A DNA stretch of 64,000 nucleotides from JADFRG01 sp036986135 (GTDB lineage: Bacteria > Chloroflexota > Anaerolineae > Anaerolineales > E44-bin32). Below are positions 7,284-16,417 of the stretch, in pieces. Within the stretch, counting starts at the first letter, position 1. The number at the start of each line of letters is the position of its first letter. The notes beneath the pieces were generated by a model that saw nothing but the letters and a program-made list of their open reading frames with translations, did no database searches and had not been told where the DNA came from. A program made the position numbers and the translations under genes. Location of the stretch: assembly GCA_036986135.1 (NCBI GenBank), contig BTQZ01000006.1, positions 1-64,000 on the forward strand. The letters are read 5' to 3'.

Positions 7284-8555
7284 ATGAACGACAAGCCTTC
7301 TCAGCCAGAAGAAAAGAAGCGAGCGCCTTCGGCCATCGGGCAGGAAATCAAAGATGCGCTCGAAGCTCGAGAGGCCAGCCAAAAGGCGCCCACGCGCCCT
7401 CGGCAGCAGGGAAGGGCCGCTGAGCGCGGGCAGAGTACAGCAATAGAGTCTCAGGTGGAGGCCACGATATCCGGAGCGGAGATCCTGGCCAGCTCTGCGC
7501 AGGAATTTCGCGACTCGCTGCAGACCATCCGGGGGGCGCTGGAGCTGCTGCTGACCGGTAAGGTGCCGGATGCTCGCCAGGCCAAGCAGTTTCTGGGCAT
7601 TGCCTACCGGGAGACCGAAACTCTCAGCAGCCGAGTAAGCGACCTGCAGGTCGCCTCGCTCATCGAGGTGGGACGCCTGAGGCTGAAGCCTACTCTCTTG
7701 AGAATGGACCAGCTTCTCACGGCCGGCGTCGAGCAGATCGCTCCGGCGGCGGCCGATAAAAGTGTAACCGTGGAAGCCAAATCGCTTGTTGACTTGCCCG
7801 AAATCCATGGCGACGAAGCCTTGCTGCGCATCGCCATAGCCAACACGCTTCAAGCTGCCATCAAGAGCGCCTCCAGCAAGGGAAGCGTGACGGTAAGCGC
7901 AGCCGAGAGAGAGGCTTGGATCGTCATGCGATTCTCGGTTAATGATGAGGCGGAACTGCTGAATGACGCCCCAGCAAGTGATGTGGGGGGCGATATGAGC
8001 CTATTAGCTAATCGGGGGCTGGCAATCTACGTTGCCGAGAAGATTCTCCAGGCCCACAGCGGGCGTTTCTGGGTGGAGGGTACATCCGATAAGATCGCCT
8101 CCCTCAACTTGGCGTTGCCACTTGTGTCGAAGCCGCACGGCAGAGGCAAGATCCTGGTGGTCGACGACAATCCCCAGGCCGCCATTCTAGTGGAGTACGC
8201 GCTCCAGGAGGAAGGCTACGAGGCCATCAAGGCGCTGAATGGCCTGGAAGGGCTTGAGATAGCCAAGTCTGAGAAAGTGGATCTAGTCATCTTGGATGTA
8301 CTCCTGCCCGGGATCGATGGGTTCGAGGTCTGCCATCGCCTGAGGTCAGACCCGGAGATGGCAACCATCCCTGTGATCATGGTCTCAGCCAAGGCGCGCG
8401 ACGAGGATAGGGCCACCGCCATGCGCATCGGGGCGGATGCCTACTTCGCTAAGCCGCTTGGAATATCCGAACTGATGGAAGCCATCCAAAACCTGCTCGA
8501 AGGTGGCAAGCACCATCAATGGAGAGAAGCACATGGCAACGCAGGCCAGCAATAG
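7284..8555 (+). CDS. Degenerate histidine-kinase-like protein with intact receiver domain
   Basis: 423 residues. Residues 1-60 are charged and disordered. Residues 65-130 look like a HisKA helix pair, but the HExRxPL phosphorylation motif has become QEFRDSL (Gln 73 in place of His). Residues 150-280 follow an HATPase layout, but the key Asn of the N-box is Ala 191, and the DxGxG loop is missing (SVNDEAEL). It is therefore unlikely to bind ATP or autophosphorylate. The receiver (286-405) is complete: VVDDN, phospho-Asp 338 in LDVLLPG, MVSAK, FAKP. Coupled to the MerR-like gene and overlapping pilB by 23 bp, it may relay or scaffold a signal that sets pilus activity. Confidence 0.85.
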   Translation: MNDKPSQPEEKKRAPSAIGQEIKDALEAREASQKAPTRPRQQGRAAERGQSTAIESQVEATISGAEILASSAQEFRDSLQTIRGALELLLTGKVPDARQAKQFLGIAYRETETLSSRVSDLQVASLIEVGRLRLKPTLLRMDQLLTAGVEQIAPAAADKSVTVEAKSLVDLPEIHGDEALLRIAIANTLQAAIKSASSKGSVTVSAAEREAWIVMRFSVNDEAELLNDAPASDVGGDMSLLANRGLAIYVAEKILQAHSGRFWVEGTSDKIASLNLALPLVSKPHGRGKILVVDDNPQAAILVEYALQEEGYEAIKALNGLEGLEIAKSEKVDLVILDVLLPGIDGFEVCHRLRSDPEMATIPVIMVSAKARDEDRATAMRIGADAYFAKPLGISELMEAIQNLLEGGKHHQWREAHGNAGQQ

Positions 8556-10245
8556 CGCCACTGCTGCCAGCCAGCCGCTCGGAAAGGTCTTGCTCGAGGC
8601 AGAGCTGATCTCTGAGGAGCAGCTTCATGAGGCAAATGAGCTGCAGGCCTCGGGCCGGCGATCGATGGGGAGCATCATCTCCGATAAGCAGTGGGTTAGC
8701 CCCGAGAGCCTGGCGATGGCGCTCAGCCTGCACCTCAATCTGCCGCTCATCGACCTCAGCCGCCACGCCGTGCAGCCCGAAGTGCTTCAACATGTGCCGG
8801 AGGACATCGCGCGTAAGCATCATCTCATCCCATTGGATGTGATCGGGGAGGCGATGGCGGTCGTCATGCAGGACCCCACAGATATACAGGTAATTGAGGA
8901 ACTCACCGCCCGTTCGGGCATGCGGATTATGCCCATGGTGGGAGTCGGGAAAGACATCGACACCGCCATCGCCCTGAATTACAAGGCGCGCGGCACGATC
9001 CAGGAATCGCTGGCAGGAATCGCGCCTGTGGCGGAAGTCGCCAGCGATCGGGAGGGACCACGCACCATCGAGCTGACCGCCGAAGATCCCATCGTGCGCT
9101 CGGTGGACATGATGCTGGAGCAGGCGGTCCGCGACCGCGCCTCCGACATCCATATCGAGCCCATGCGCGAGTCTCTGATCGTTCGCTATCGCATCGACGG
9201 TTTGCTGCAGGAGGCGCTGTCGCTGCCACGCGGCATCCACGCCCCCTTGCTCTCTAGGATCAAGGTGCTGGCAGACATGAACATTGCCGAGACCAGGCGC
9301 CACCAGGACGGCCAATTCTCGGTCATGTTCGGAGAGGATGAGATTTTCTTCCGAGTCGCAACGAGCGATACGACCTGGGGCGAGATTGCCGTGCTCCGTG
9401 TTCTGGGCCGTTCGGACACCATCATGAACTTGCCCGGGCTTGGTTTTCCCGCCGAGTCCCTCAATATCTTCCGGCGGATGATCCAGGCGCCTTTCGGCAA
9501 GATCCTTGTGGCGGGTCCCACCGGATCTGGTAAGACCACCACCCTCTATGCCGCCGTGGACGAGCTCGACCGCCGCCAGCTCAACATCATGACCGTAGAG
9601 GATCCGGTCGAATTCGAATTCTCCGGGATCAATCAGATTCAGGTCAATCGGGCGGCGGGAATCACCTTCGCCTCGGGGCTGCGCGCCATCATGCGCCTGG
9701 ACCCGGATGTCATCCTGGTGGGTGAGATCCGCGACCTCGAGACCGCGGAAATCGCAACCCAGGCCGCGCTGACCGGTCACCTGGTGCTTTCGTCGATCCA
9801 CAGCAACGACGCCCCCGGCGCGCTCTTCCGTCTGGCGAACCTGGGCATCGAGCGCTACATGATCGCCTCATCCGTGGTCGGCGTCGTTGCGCAGCGCTTG
9901 ATCCGCAGGATCTGTGAACATTGCAAATCCCTGGTCACGCCTTCCCGCGAGGAACAAGCCACCTTGCGAGCGGACCTGGGCGAGGGATTGACTGAATACT
10001 ACGTCGGCGTTGGCTGCAATTTCTGCCGTCACACTGGCTATAGCGGCAGGACCGGCGTGTTCGAATTCCTGGTCATGGGCGAGGCAACCCAGCAGCTTTT
10101 CCTGAAGGGCGCCAGCGCCGCGGAACTGAAAGCGGAAGTCGAGAGGCAGGGGATGATCCCCATGCGACGGGACGGCATTATGAAAGTCAAGCAGGGCGTG
10201 ACCACGCCCGAAGAAGTCATGCGCAATGTTTACGCCATGGAGTAG
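8533..10245 (+). CDS. pilB: Type IV pilus assembly ATPase PilB/GspE
   Basis: 570 residues from the ATG at 8533, preceded by GGAGAG at ideal spacing. It powers pilus extension from the cytoplasmic face. An N-terminal MshEN-like domain (about 15-150, LGKVLLEAELISEEQL) is degenerate at the usual Arg/Gly positions that bind cyclic-di-GMP. The ATPase core has Walker A GPTGSGKTT, the Asp box, Walker B LDPDVILVGEIRD and the His box (LSSIHSNDAPG). A zinc-binding tetracysteine is present (CEHC and CNFC). Length is normal. It overlaps the upstream pseudokinase gene and is followed by pilC. Confidence 0.97.
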   Translation: MATQASNSATAASQPLGKVLLEAELISEEQLHEANELQASGRRSMGSIISDKQWVSPESLAMALSLHLNLPLIDLSRHAVQPEVLQHVPEDIARKHHLIPLDVIGEAMAVVMQDPTDIQVIEELTARSGMRIMPMVGVGKDIDTAIALNYKARGTIQESLAGIAPVAEVASDREGPRTIELTAEDPIVRSVDMMLEQAVRDRASDIHIEPMRESLIVRYRIDGLLQEALSLPRGIHAPLLSRIKVLADMNIAETRRHQDGQFSVMFGEDEIFFRVATSDTTWGEIAVLRVLGRSDTIMNLPGLGFPAESLNIFRRMIQAPFGKILVAGPTGSGKTTTLYAAVDELDRRQLNIMTVEDPVEFEFSGINQIQVNRAAGITFASGLRAIMRLDPDVILVGEIRDLETAEIATQAALTGHLVLSSIHSNDAPGALFRLANLGIERYMIASSVVGVVAQRLIRRICEHCKSLVTPSREEQATLRADLGEGLTEYYVGVGCNFCRHTGYSGRTGVFEFLVMGEATQQLFLKGASAAELKAEVERQGMIPMRRDGIMKVKQGVTTPEEVMRNVYAME

Positions 10246-10292
10246 GAAGCAGCCTGGATAGTCCAGGCTGGACCATTGGAGCTGGATGACAG

Positions 10293-11501
10293 ATGCCTTA
10301 TCGATATGTAGCGATCACCGCAGATGGACAGCAGACCCGAGGGGTCCTGAATGTAGACACCGAGCAGGCGGCAGAAGTCGCGCTCTGGGAGCGTGACCTG
10401 ACCATCGTCCACCTGCAGAGCGCCCGGCAGAAGCTCGATCTGGCGCGGCAGTTTCCGACTCTGCTCGGACCAAAGTCTCGAGACATCATCCTGTTCTCGC
10501 GCCAATTGGCGACGCTGATCGACTCCGGAGTAGCGATCACCTCCGCCTTGCGGCTCTTGGCCGGGCAGGTCAGCAACAAGTATCTGGCGCGGGTCGTGGG
10601 TGAGATTGAGGACGATGTCCACATGGGAAATTCGCTCTCGAATGCCATGAAGAAGCACACCCTGGTCTTCTCGAACCTATATTGCCGGATGATCGAGGTC
10701 GGGGAGCGGAGCGGCAATCTAGGAAAGGTGCTCCGACAGCTGGCGGATTACGTGGAGAAGGCTCAGGCCACCTTGACCAAGGTGCGCAGCGCCATGGCTT
10801 ATCCCTCCTTCGTGCTCTTGTTGGCAGTATTTGTCGTCATCATCCTCATCAATGTCGCGCTGCCCCCAATGGTCCGCCTGTTCGACGAGTTCGGCGCCGA
10901 ACTGCCCTGGACCACGCGCCTGCTCATCGGCATCACAGAGTTCTTCATGGATTATGGGCTCTACATCTTCTCGGGCTCGGGCGCCGCTATTCTGCTTATC
11001 GTCTTTTACGTCTCGCGTCCCTCAGGACGCCGGCGGATGCACAAGATCCTGCTCGGACTGCCGATCTTGGGCAAGATCAACGCCCACGGAACCGTGGCCC
11101 GGCTTTCCCGAACGATGTCCATATTGATCGCGGCCGGACTGGCGCTGCCGGAGGTCATCCGGTTGAGCAAAGAGACCATCGGCAATGTCGTCCTGCGTGA
11201 GGCGCTCGAAGGCGTGCGTGAAGAGACCCTGCAAGGCAGGGGACTCTCCGAGCCTTTGGCCCGCGTGCGCTACTTCCCCAAGATGCTTTCCTATTTGGTA
11301 CGGGTGGGAGAGGAAACGGGGACCTTGGAATCTCACTTGGCGACGGTGGCCGACTTCTACGAAGAAGAGGTGGATCGCGCGCTGAGGATCATGACCACCA
11401 TGCTGGAGCCGGCCTTAATCATCTTCATCGGCCTGATCGTAGGCTTCGTGGCGGTTTCCGTGATCATGCCCATGTACAGCCTGCTGGGAGCCATTAAGTG
11501 A
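10293..11501 (+). CDS. pilC: Type IV pilus inner-membrane platform protein PilC/GspF
   Basis: 402 residues with the two repeated T2SSF domains (about 65-190 and 265-395) and three membrane helices (near YPSFVLLLAVFVVIILINVAL, GAAILLIVFYV and LEPALIIFIGLIVGFVAVSVI, partly quoted). Family motifs are seen: FSRQLATLIDSGV, GNSLSNAM, MIEVGERSGNL and their second copies LSRTMSILIAAGL and LVRVGEETGTLE. It forms the rotating platform turned by PilB or PilT. It lies 47 bp after pilB, and its TGA overlaps the GTG of the next prepilin gene. Confidence 0.96.
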   Translation: MPYRYVAITADGQQTRGVLNVDTEQAAEVALWERDLTIVHLQSARQKLDLARQFPTLLGPKSRDIILFSRQLATLIDSGVAITSALRLLAGQVSNKYLARVVGEIEDDVHMGNSLSNAMKKHTLVFSNLYCRMIEVGERSGNLGKVLRQLADYVEKAQATLTKVRSAMAYPSFVLLLAVFVVIILINVALPPMVRLFDEFGAELPWTTRLLIGITEFFMDYGLYIFSGSGAAILLIVFYVSRPSGRRRMHKILLGLPILGKINAHGTVARLSRTMSILIAAGLALPEVIRLSKETIGNVVLREALEGVREETLQGRGLSEPLARVRYFPKMLSYLVRVGEETGTLESHLATVADFYEEEVDRALRIMTTMLEPALIIFIGLIVGFVAVSVIMPMYSLLGAIK

Positions 11502-11965
11502 CCGAGGCTATCTTCCGCCACCCGCGCAGCGACCGTCGGGGAAAGGGCTGGGCGCGCGCGGCCTGGGAATGGGTGAAGCTGGATGAACGCGGGCTGTCCA
11601 TTGCAGAGGAACTCATCTCCATTGGAATCCTGACCTTTGCGGTCGGGATCGTGCTGGCCGGCATCTATACCGGCACGGTGGGCGTGAAGACGCGTCACCG
11701 CAGGGTGAGCGCCGCTTCGCTGGCAAGATCGCAGCTTGAACTGGTTGCGGACTCGGCCTACCGCCCCGATCCGACCGCCATCCCCTACCCGTCGGTTGTC
11801 CCTGCAGCGGGCTACAGCGTGGTGGTGGGGCTGGAGTACTGGATCGCGCCCGGCGGCCCCTTCACTACCACCCTCCGCAACGACGGGATGCAGAAGGTGA
11901 TCGTCACCGTTTCCGGCAGTGAGGGGCAGATCCTTCAACTGGAAGGCTATCAGGTGGATCGCTGA
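11498..11965 (+). CDS. PilV-like minor prepilin
   Basis: 155 residues starting with GTG in the GTGA overlap with pilC. A 31-residue basic leader ends in DERG, followed by LSIAEELISIGILTF; the cleavage glycine and the glutamate at mature position 5 are the prepilin signature processed by PilD. The remaining 110 residues form a short globular head with no cysteines. It is probably a minor pilin helping to start or tip the filament. The position before a second minor prepilin and the giant adhesin-like gene matches minor-pilin clusters elsewhere. Confidence 0.85.
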   Translation: MTEAIFRHPRSDRRGKGWARAAWEWVKLDERGLSIAEELISIGILTFAVGIVLAGIYTGTVGVKTRHRRVSAASLARSQLELVADSAYRPDPTAIPYPSVVPAAGYSVVVGLEYWIAPGGPFTTTLRNDGMQKVIVTVSGSEGQILQLEGYQVDR

Positions 11966-12618
11966 TGAACTTCTCGATCTTCGCTCAGGGCCAAAAGATT
12001 ATGGCCAGGGCCAGACTTGGCCTGGCCGCCATCGCGCGCCCGAGCAAGATCGAATCATCTGACGCGGCTCGAAACGGATCCTTCGGCTGCGCCCGCCGGA
12101 TCTTGGTCCGCGGTATTTGCTCGGCGCCCAGTCGCTTGACTGGGGGAGAGCGGGGGCTGACCATCGCTGAAATGCTCATCGCGGCAGTGCTGGCCGCATC
12201 CGCCGCGGGCCTGATAGGCACCGCCTTATACCAGTTTTTCGTCGTAACGCGAGATGGGAACGCGCGCCTCTCGGTCCTGACCGACCTGCAGAATGCCTCG
12301 CTATGGCTCGGACGGGACGCCATCGAGGCCCGATCCTTCACGCCGGGCTCGGGCCTTGTTTATGGGACCCTGACCGCGGGCGACCCAACCGTCCAATATC
12401 GATACTCCTACGACGCAGGCAACACGGCGCTCGTCAGGGAGCATTTAGTCTCCGGCGTTCCCAAAACAACACTGAAAATCGCCAGGCGAATCGCGAACCA
12501 AGCCGATATTGCCTTCACGGTCACTGGAAGCTTGCTGACGGTGTCCATCCGATCCACCGGCGCCAACGGGGAGATCGCGGAGAGCACCACCTTGAAGCTC
12601 TCCATGAGGGTGAAATGA
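11965..12618 (+). CDS. PilW/PilJ-like minor prepilin
   Basis: 217 residues, ATG overlapping the previous stop. The leader is unusually long (about 64 residues) and ends in GGERG before LTIAEMLIAAVLAASAAGLIG, with the mature Glu 5 present. A start closer to the cleavage site is possible, but in-frame ATG codons lie only at the beginning. The head is about 130 residues, ending with TLKLSMRVK. It should be a membrane-anchored minor pilin processed by the PilD encoded downstream. The stop overlaps the ATG of the giant tip-adhesin-like gene (ATGA). Confidence 0.8.
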   Translation: MNFSIFAQGQKIMARARLGLAAIARPSKIESSDAARNGSFGCARRILVRGICSAPSRLTGGERGLTIAEMLIAAVLAASAAGLIGTALYQFFVVTRDGNARLSVLTDLQNASLWLGRDAIEARSFTPGSGLVYGTLTAGDPTVQYRYSYDAGNTALVREHLVSGVPKTTLKIARRIANQADIAFTVTGSLLTVSIRSTGANGEIAESTTLKLSMRVK

Positions 12619-15593
12619 GGCGGGAAAACGGCGGCACACTGCCGGCCTCCCTGTGGGCGCTGGCGCTTGGGACGCTTCTCATGGCGCCCTTCCTGGCTCA
12701 TCTGAGTACAAACCTATTGGCCGGCCGTGACGCCCAAGAGGAGTTGCGAAAGCAATATGCGGCCGATGCAGGGGTCGAGTTCGGCATTTGGAAACTGCTC
12801 AACGACTCCGGCTTTAGATCCCAGGTCGATGCTTCCCCCGGCACGGCCGTCTCCGTGGGCCCACCCATCACCGTCAACCAACTGAGCACGAGCGTCACGG
12901 TCACTGCTCTCTTGGGTGATGGTGTCGGCTGGACGACGATGGCCAGCGCCCCGGCCAACGTCAAGGATGGGGGAGCGATGGCCTCCGCGGGCGGCGAGTT
13001 CATCTACGCCTTCCGGGGCGACCAGACACTCGACTTCTGGCGCTACAGCATCACCTCCGACAGCTGGACCGCCATGGCGAATGCCCCTGCCAGCGTCAAA
13101 GGCGGCGGCGCGCTGGCCTACGCGGGCGGCGACTTCATCTACGCCTTTCGCGGCGACAAGACACTCGACTTCTGGCGCTACAGCATCTCCGCGGACAGCT
13201 GGACCAGCTTGGCCAACGCCCCTGCCGCTGTCAAGGGCGGTGGCGCGCTGGCCTACGCGGGCGGCGACTTCATCTACGCCTTTCGCGGCGATACGACGCT
13301 CGACTTCTGGCGCTACAGCATATCGGGAAACAGCTGGACCGCCATGGCGAATGCCCCTGCCGGCGTCAAAGACGGCGGCGCGCTGGCCTACGCCGGCGGC
13401 GACTTTATCTACGCCTTTCGGGGCGATACGACGCTCGACTTCTGGCGCTACAGCATCTCCGCCGACAGCTGGGGCACCATGGCCAGCGCCCCGGCCGCCG
13501 TCAAGAAGGGCGCCGCACTGGCCTACGCGGGCGGCGACATTATCTATGCCTTCCGGGGCGATACGACGCCCGATTTCTGGAGCTACAGCATATCGGGAAA
13601 CAGCTGGACCGCCCTGGTCAGTGCTCCAGCCGCCGTCAACGGAGGCGGGGCGCTGGCGTATGAGGTCGGCCGCGGCCTGCATGCCCTGCGCGGGGACTCT
13701 CTATCAGACTTCTGGCGCTACACAACAGGAACCACTTCCAGCTACGACATCGGCGCCCAAGCAGGCGACTTCATCATGACCGGTAGGGTCTCGATCGACG
13801 CGGGCGGCAACGCGGTCCTGTCCTGGAACGTCGGGTCTTCTGCGCCCACCGCCACGCCCGCGCCGCCGACAATCACGCCGACCCCGACCATCACGCCCAC
13901 CCCGACCATCACGCCCACGCCCACGCCCCCTTGGGACCCCATCGCCGGCGCCATCAGCTACAAGGCCTTGGCTGGCACAGGCTGGAACACCGCCTCCGAT
14001 GCCAGCGCGCAGAAGACGGACGATACGGATGATGGCACCACCACCAGCGACGGAAATCTGGACACCGGCGGCTTCGTCAACAAGCTGAAGCTCAAGGACC
14101 GCGGCACCGGCGGTTCCAATTACTTGAGGATCGATACGGGGATCACGCTTGGCCAGTCCGCGAGCGTGACCATGAGGCTGCATGGCTCCGACTCCAAAGG
14201 TCCGGGCGCGGGGTGTGGGGCCAAGGGCCTCTGGTCCGACTTCGGCTCCATCTATCTGTATGCCTACAACGGAGCTCAGACGGTGGATCCGGCCTCGGAG
14301 ACTATTCTCGCCAAGGCTGTTGATTACACGGTCGTGGCCGGTCCGCTCAGCGGCGAGGGTTGCAGCACCGAGTATGTTGATTTGGACCTAACCAGCCTGT
14401 ACTCCAGCGCCTCGGGGACTTCGACTTTCATTGTTCGGGTCATCGCAGAGGTGGGAGGGGGAATAGACGTCGACGACAACACTGAGATCAAGATCATGGC
14501 GGAGATCTCCACTCAGCTTGGCGCGCTCTCGGACTGGTGGAACACGAATTGGCAATACCGCAAGAAGGTCACCATCGATTCAACCAAGGTCGACGCCAAC
14601 CTGAGCGATTTCACGGTGCTGGTCAAGCTGGACGGCACCAACTTCAACTTCTCCAAGGCGCAGGCCGGGGGAGGAGACATCCGATTCATCGATCCGTCGA
14701 CGCCCCCAGGACAGGTTCTCAAGTACGAGATCGAGCGCTGGGACCCCACCGGCCAGATGGCGGAAATCTGGGTGAGGATCCCCGCTGTATCCTCCGGCGG
14801 CGACACGCGTTTCGACATGTACTATGGCAACGCAGCCGCTGCGGATGCGCAGGACGCGCCAAATACATGGGCTGCCGGCCAGGTGGCCGTGATGCATCTG
14901 GATCAGGCTAGTGGAACTCAGACGGACTCAACGGGTAGGGGAAACAATGGCACGCTGAATGGTGGGACCACCTACTTGGCCAATGAACAAATCGACGGCT
15001 CGAGGGACTTCGACGGTTCCACGGGCTTCATCAGCCTGGTCGACTCCACAGACATCAACACCGGCGGCCCCTACACGGACCGGACGATCGGCGTATGGTT
15101 CAACGCCGATACGACCGCCGGCAGACAGGTCATCTTCGAGGGGGGCGGCGGGACCCGCGGGTTCAACATATACATCGACAGCGGCAGCCTCTACATCGGC
15201 GGCTGGAACACCCCAGGGGCCCAATCCGGTTGGATGGGCACATGGCACTCGACGCCCATTTCGGCCAACACCTGGTATCTAGCCACCCTGGTCCTGACCA
15301 ATGGGACGGGAAGCGTACAGCCCAACAAGTTCAAAGCCTATCTCAACCAGGTGGAATTCGGCAGCGGCGATGGCAGCCAGGTGTGGTCCCACGGCGGGAA
15401 CATCCGGATCGCTCGCAGCGACGCCGGATCTCGATACCACACCGGCACCTCAAGCGCTGCCAACTACTTCGACGGCACCGTGGATGAATGGCGGGTGGCC
15501 AACGCGGGGCACAGTGCTGCCTGGATAAAGGCCGAGTATTTCAGTCAGAGCGATGCGCTTCTTACCTTCAATGTGGAGGAGATCAAGCCATGA
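12615..15593 (+). CDS. Giant pilus-associated adhesin-like protein: PilX-like anchor, six kelch-type repeats, DUF2341, LamG
   Basis: 992 residues from the ATG overlapping the upstream stop. Residues 1-70 hold a short basic start, one membrane helix (SLWALALGTLLMAPFLAHL) and a PilX-like stretch (QYAADAGVEFGIWKLL). Residues 106-375 are six 45-residue kelch-like repeats (FIYAFRGD, LDFWRYSIS, SWTAMANAPA), enough for a six-bladed propeller. A Pro/Thr linker (about 412-439) follows, then a beta-rich domain with two cysteines, a DUF2341 domain from about 640 (WQYRKKVTID, MYYGN) and a concanavalin-like LamG domain from about 758 to 985 (FDGSTGFI, IGVWFN, DGTVDEWRV). It is placed like a PilY1-type tip protein and is likely displayed to bind a glycan or surface. 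There is no E5 prepilin motif. Confidence 0.88.
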   Translation: MRRENGGTLPASLWALALGTLLMAPFLAHLSTNLLAGRDAQEELRKQYAADAGVEFGIWKLLNDSGFRSQVDASPGTAVSVGPPITVNQLSTSVTVTALLGDGVGWTTMASAPANVKDGGAMASAGGEFIYAFRGDQTLDFWRYSITSDSWTAMANAPASVKGGGALAYAGGDFIYAFRGDKTLDFWRYSISADSWTSLANAPAAVKGGGALAYAGGDFIYAFRGDTTLDFWRYSISGNSWTAMANAPAGVKDGGALAYAGGDFIYAFRGDTTLDFWRYSISADSWGTMASAPAAVKKGAALAYAGGDIIYAFRGDTTPDFWSYSISGNSWTALVSAPAAVNGGGALAYEVGRGLHALRGDSLSDFWRYTTGTTSSYDIGAQAGDFIMTGRVSIDAGGNAVLSWNVGSSAPTATPAPPTITPTPTITPTPTITPTPTPPWDPIAGAISYKALAGTGWNTASDASAQKTDDTDDGTTTSDGNLDTGGFVNKLKLKDRGTGGSNYLRIDTGITLGQSASVTMRLHGSDSKGPGAGCGAKGLWSDFGSIYLYAYNGAQTVDPASETILAKAVDYTVVAGPLSGEGCSTEYVDLDLTSLYSSASGTSTFIVRVIAEVGGGIDVDDNTEIKIMAEISTQLGALSDWWNTNWQYRKKVTIDSTKVDANLSDFTVLVKLDGTNFNFSKAQAGGGDIRFIDPSTPPGQVLKYEIERWDPTGQMAEIWVRIPAVSSGGDTRFDMYYGNAAAADAQDAPNTWAAGQVAVMHLDQASGTQTDSTGRGNNGTLNGGTTYLANEQIDGSRDFDGSTGFISLVDSTDINTGGPYTDRTIGVWFNADTTAGRQVIFEGGGGTRGFNIYIDSGSLYIGGWNTPGAQSGWMGTWHSTPISANTWYLATLVLTNGTGSVQPNKFKAYLNQVEFGSGDGSQVWSHGGNIRIARSDAGSRYHTGTSSAANYFDGTVDEWRVANAGHSAAWIKAEYFSQSDALLTFNVEEIKP
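12930..13739 (+). repeat. Six tandem 135-bp kelch-coding repeats
   Basis: Six in-frame copies of a 45-codon unit. Copies 2-4 are nearly identical at DNA level (for example GGCGGCGACTTCATCTACGC recurs), which points to recent duplication or gene conversion. Copy 6 is the most diverged, as expected for a propeller-closing unit. Confidence 0.92.
13867..13928 (+). repeat. Short Pro/Thr/Ile-coding tandem repeat
   Basis: Repeated CCGACCATCACGCC-like units encode the TPTPTIT linker between the propeller and the lectin-like half of the adhesin. The unit length is a multiple of three, so copy-number change would alter linker length without breaking the frame. Confidence 0.75.
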
Positions 15594-15665
15594 TCGAAGG
15601 CCACAGGAAGCAGCCTGCAGCGTCTCCCAGTTCGCATGCCTTCAGGAAGGAGGGCAACCCAAGCC

Positions 15666-16313
15666 ATGAATAAAAGCCGCCTGGCGCGCCGACGCCTGAT
15701 AACGATGGTGGACGTCAACATCCTTCCCGAGCGGTATCGCCGGCGCAAGTTGACGCTGGTGTCCGCCAAGCCGTGGCTGTTCTTGCTGGCCTACCTGCTC
15801 GTCCTCATCCCGGCGGTGAAGGTCTTCTCTGACAGCGCGGCCTGGTTGAACCGGACGGAGGCCGATCTGGATCGCGTCCAAACCGCTCTCGACCAATATC
15901 GCCCCCTTGCCGAGGAGAAAAGCGCCCTGGAGATGCAGATCGCAGAGGTCAGGAACGAGATCAGCCAGGTCGAGATCGCCAGCCAGAGCGCCACGATCCA
16001 GACCATCGTGTGGAGCGATTTGCTGCGATCGATCATCGATCGGGCGCCTGCCGGCGTGGAACTGGCCATCCTTGACCAAAGCGAAACCAGGGTGCGGATC
16101 GTCGGCGTGACCGATGATCATCGATTGGCTCTGCGTTATGCCGATGAACTGGATGGGCTGGGGCTGTTCTTCACCGTCACGGTCGACTCGCTCGTGAAGA
16201 TCATACCGCCCGAGCCGGACCCAAACGACACACAGGACAATGCGCCGCCATATTATGAATTCGAGATCACCCTTGAGCTCTTTGCCGAACCTGAACCAGA
16301 GAATGCGCAATAG
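15666..16313 (+). CDS. pilN: PilN-like pilus alignment protein
   Basis: 215 residues from the ATG at 15666, with a GGAGG somewhat far upstream. It has the PilN plan: a short cytoplasmic start containing VDVNILPERYRRRK (the conserved N-x-LP motif that binds PilM), one membrane helix (WLFLLAYLLVLIPAVKVF), a coiled coil (about 55-100) and a ferredoxin-like outer domain. The C-terminus is acidic and Pro-rich. With PilM and PilO it couples the cytoplasmic motors to the filament. The order here is N-O-M, not the usual M-N-O. A 27-codon frame between the adhesin stop and this start ends inside its first codons. Confidence 0.85.
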   Translation: MNKSRLARRRLITMVDVNILPERYRRRKLTLVSAKPWLFLLAYLLVLIPAVKVFSDSAAWLNRTEADLDRVQTALDQYRPLAEEKSALEMQIAEVRNEISQVEIASQSATIQTIVWSDLLRSIIDRAPAGVELAILDQSETRVRIVGVTDDHRLALRYADELDGLGLFFTVTVDSLVKIIPPEPDPNDTQDNAPPYYEFEITLELFAEPEPENAQ

Positions 16314-16417
16314 TCGTTCGCGAGACGGATCGGGGTCCGCGTTCGCGAGGCTCCAGCCCATTGCCGGCGATCGGCCCCTCTGAGTAGAGGAGCAGGGAGC
16401 TCCGGAGGCACGAAGCG

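Noticed and set aside
8449..9801. 450-residue minus-strand frame
   Set aside because: Antisense shadow of pilB caused by GC-rich third codon positions; pilB has all catalytic motifs.
12714..13682. 322-residue minus-strand frame with internal repeats
   Set aside because: The repeats are the mirror of the kelch repeats on the plus strand; no start context or family pattern.
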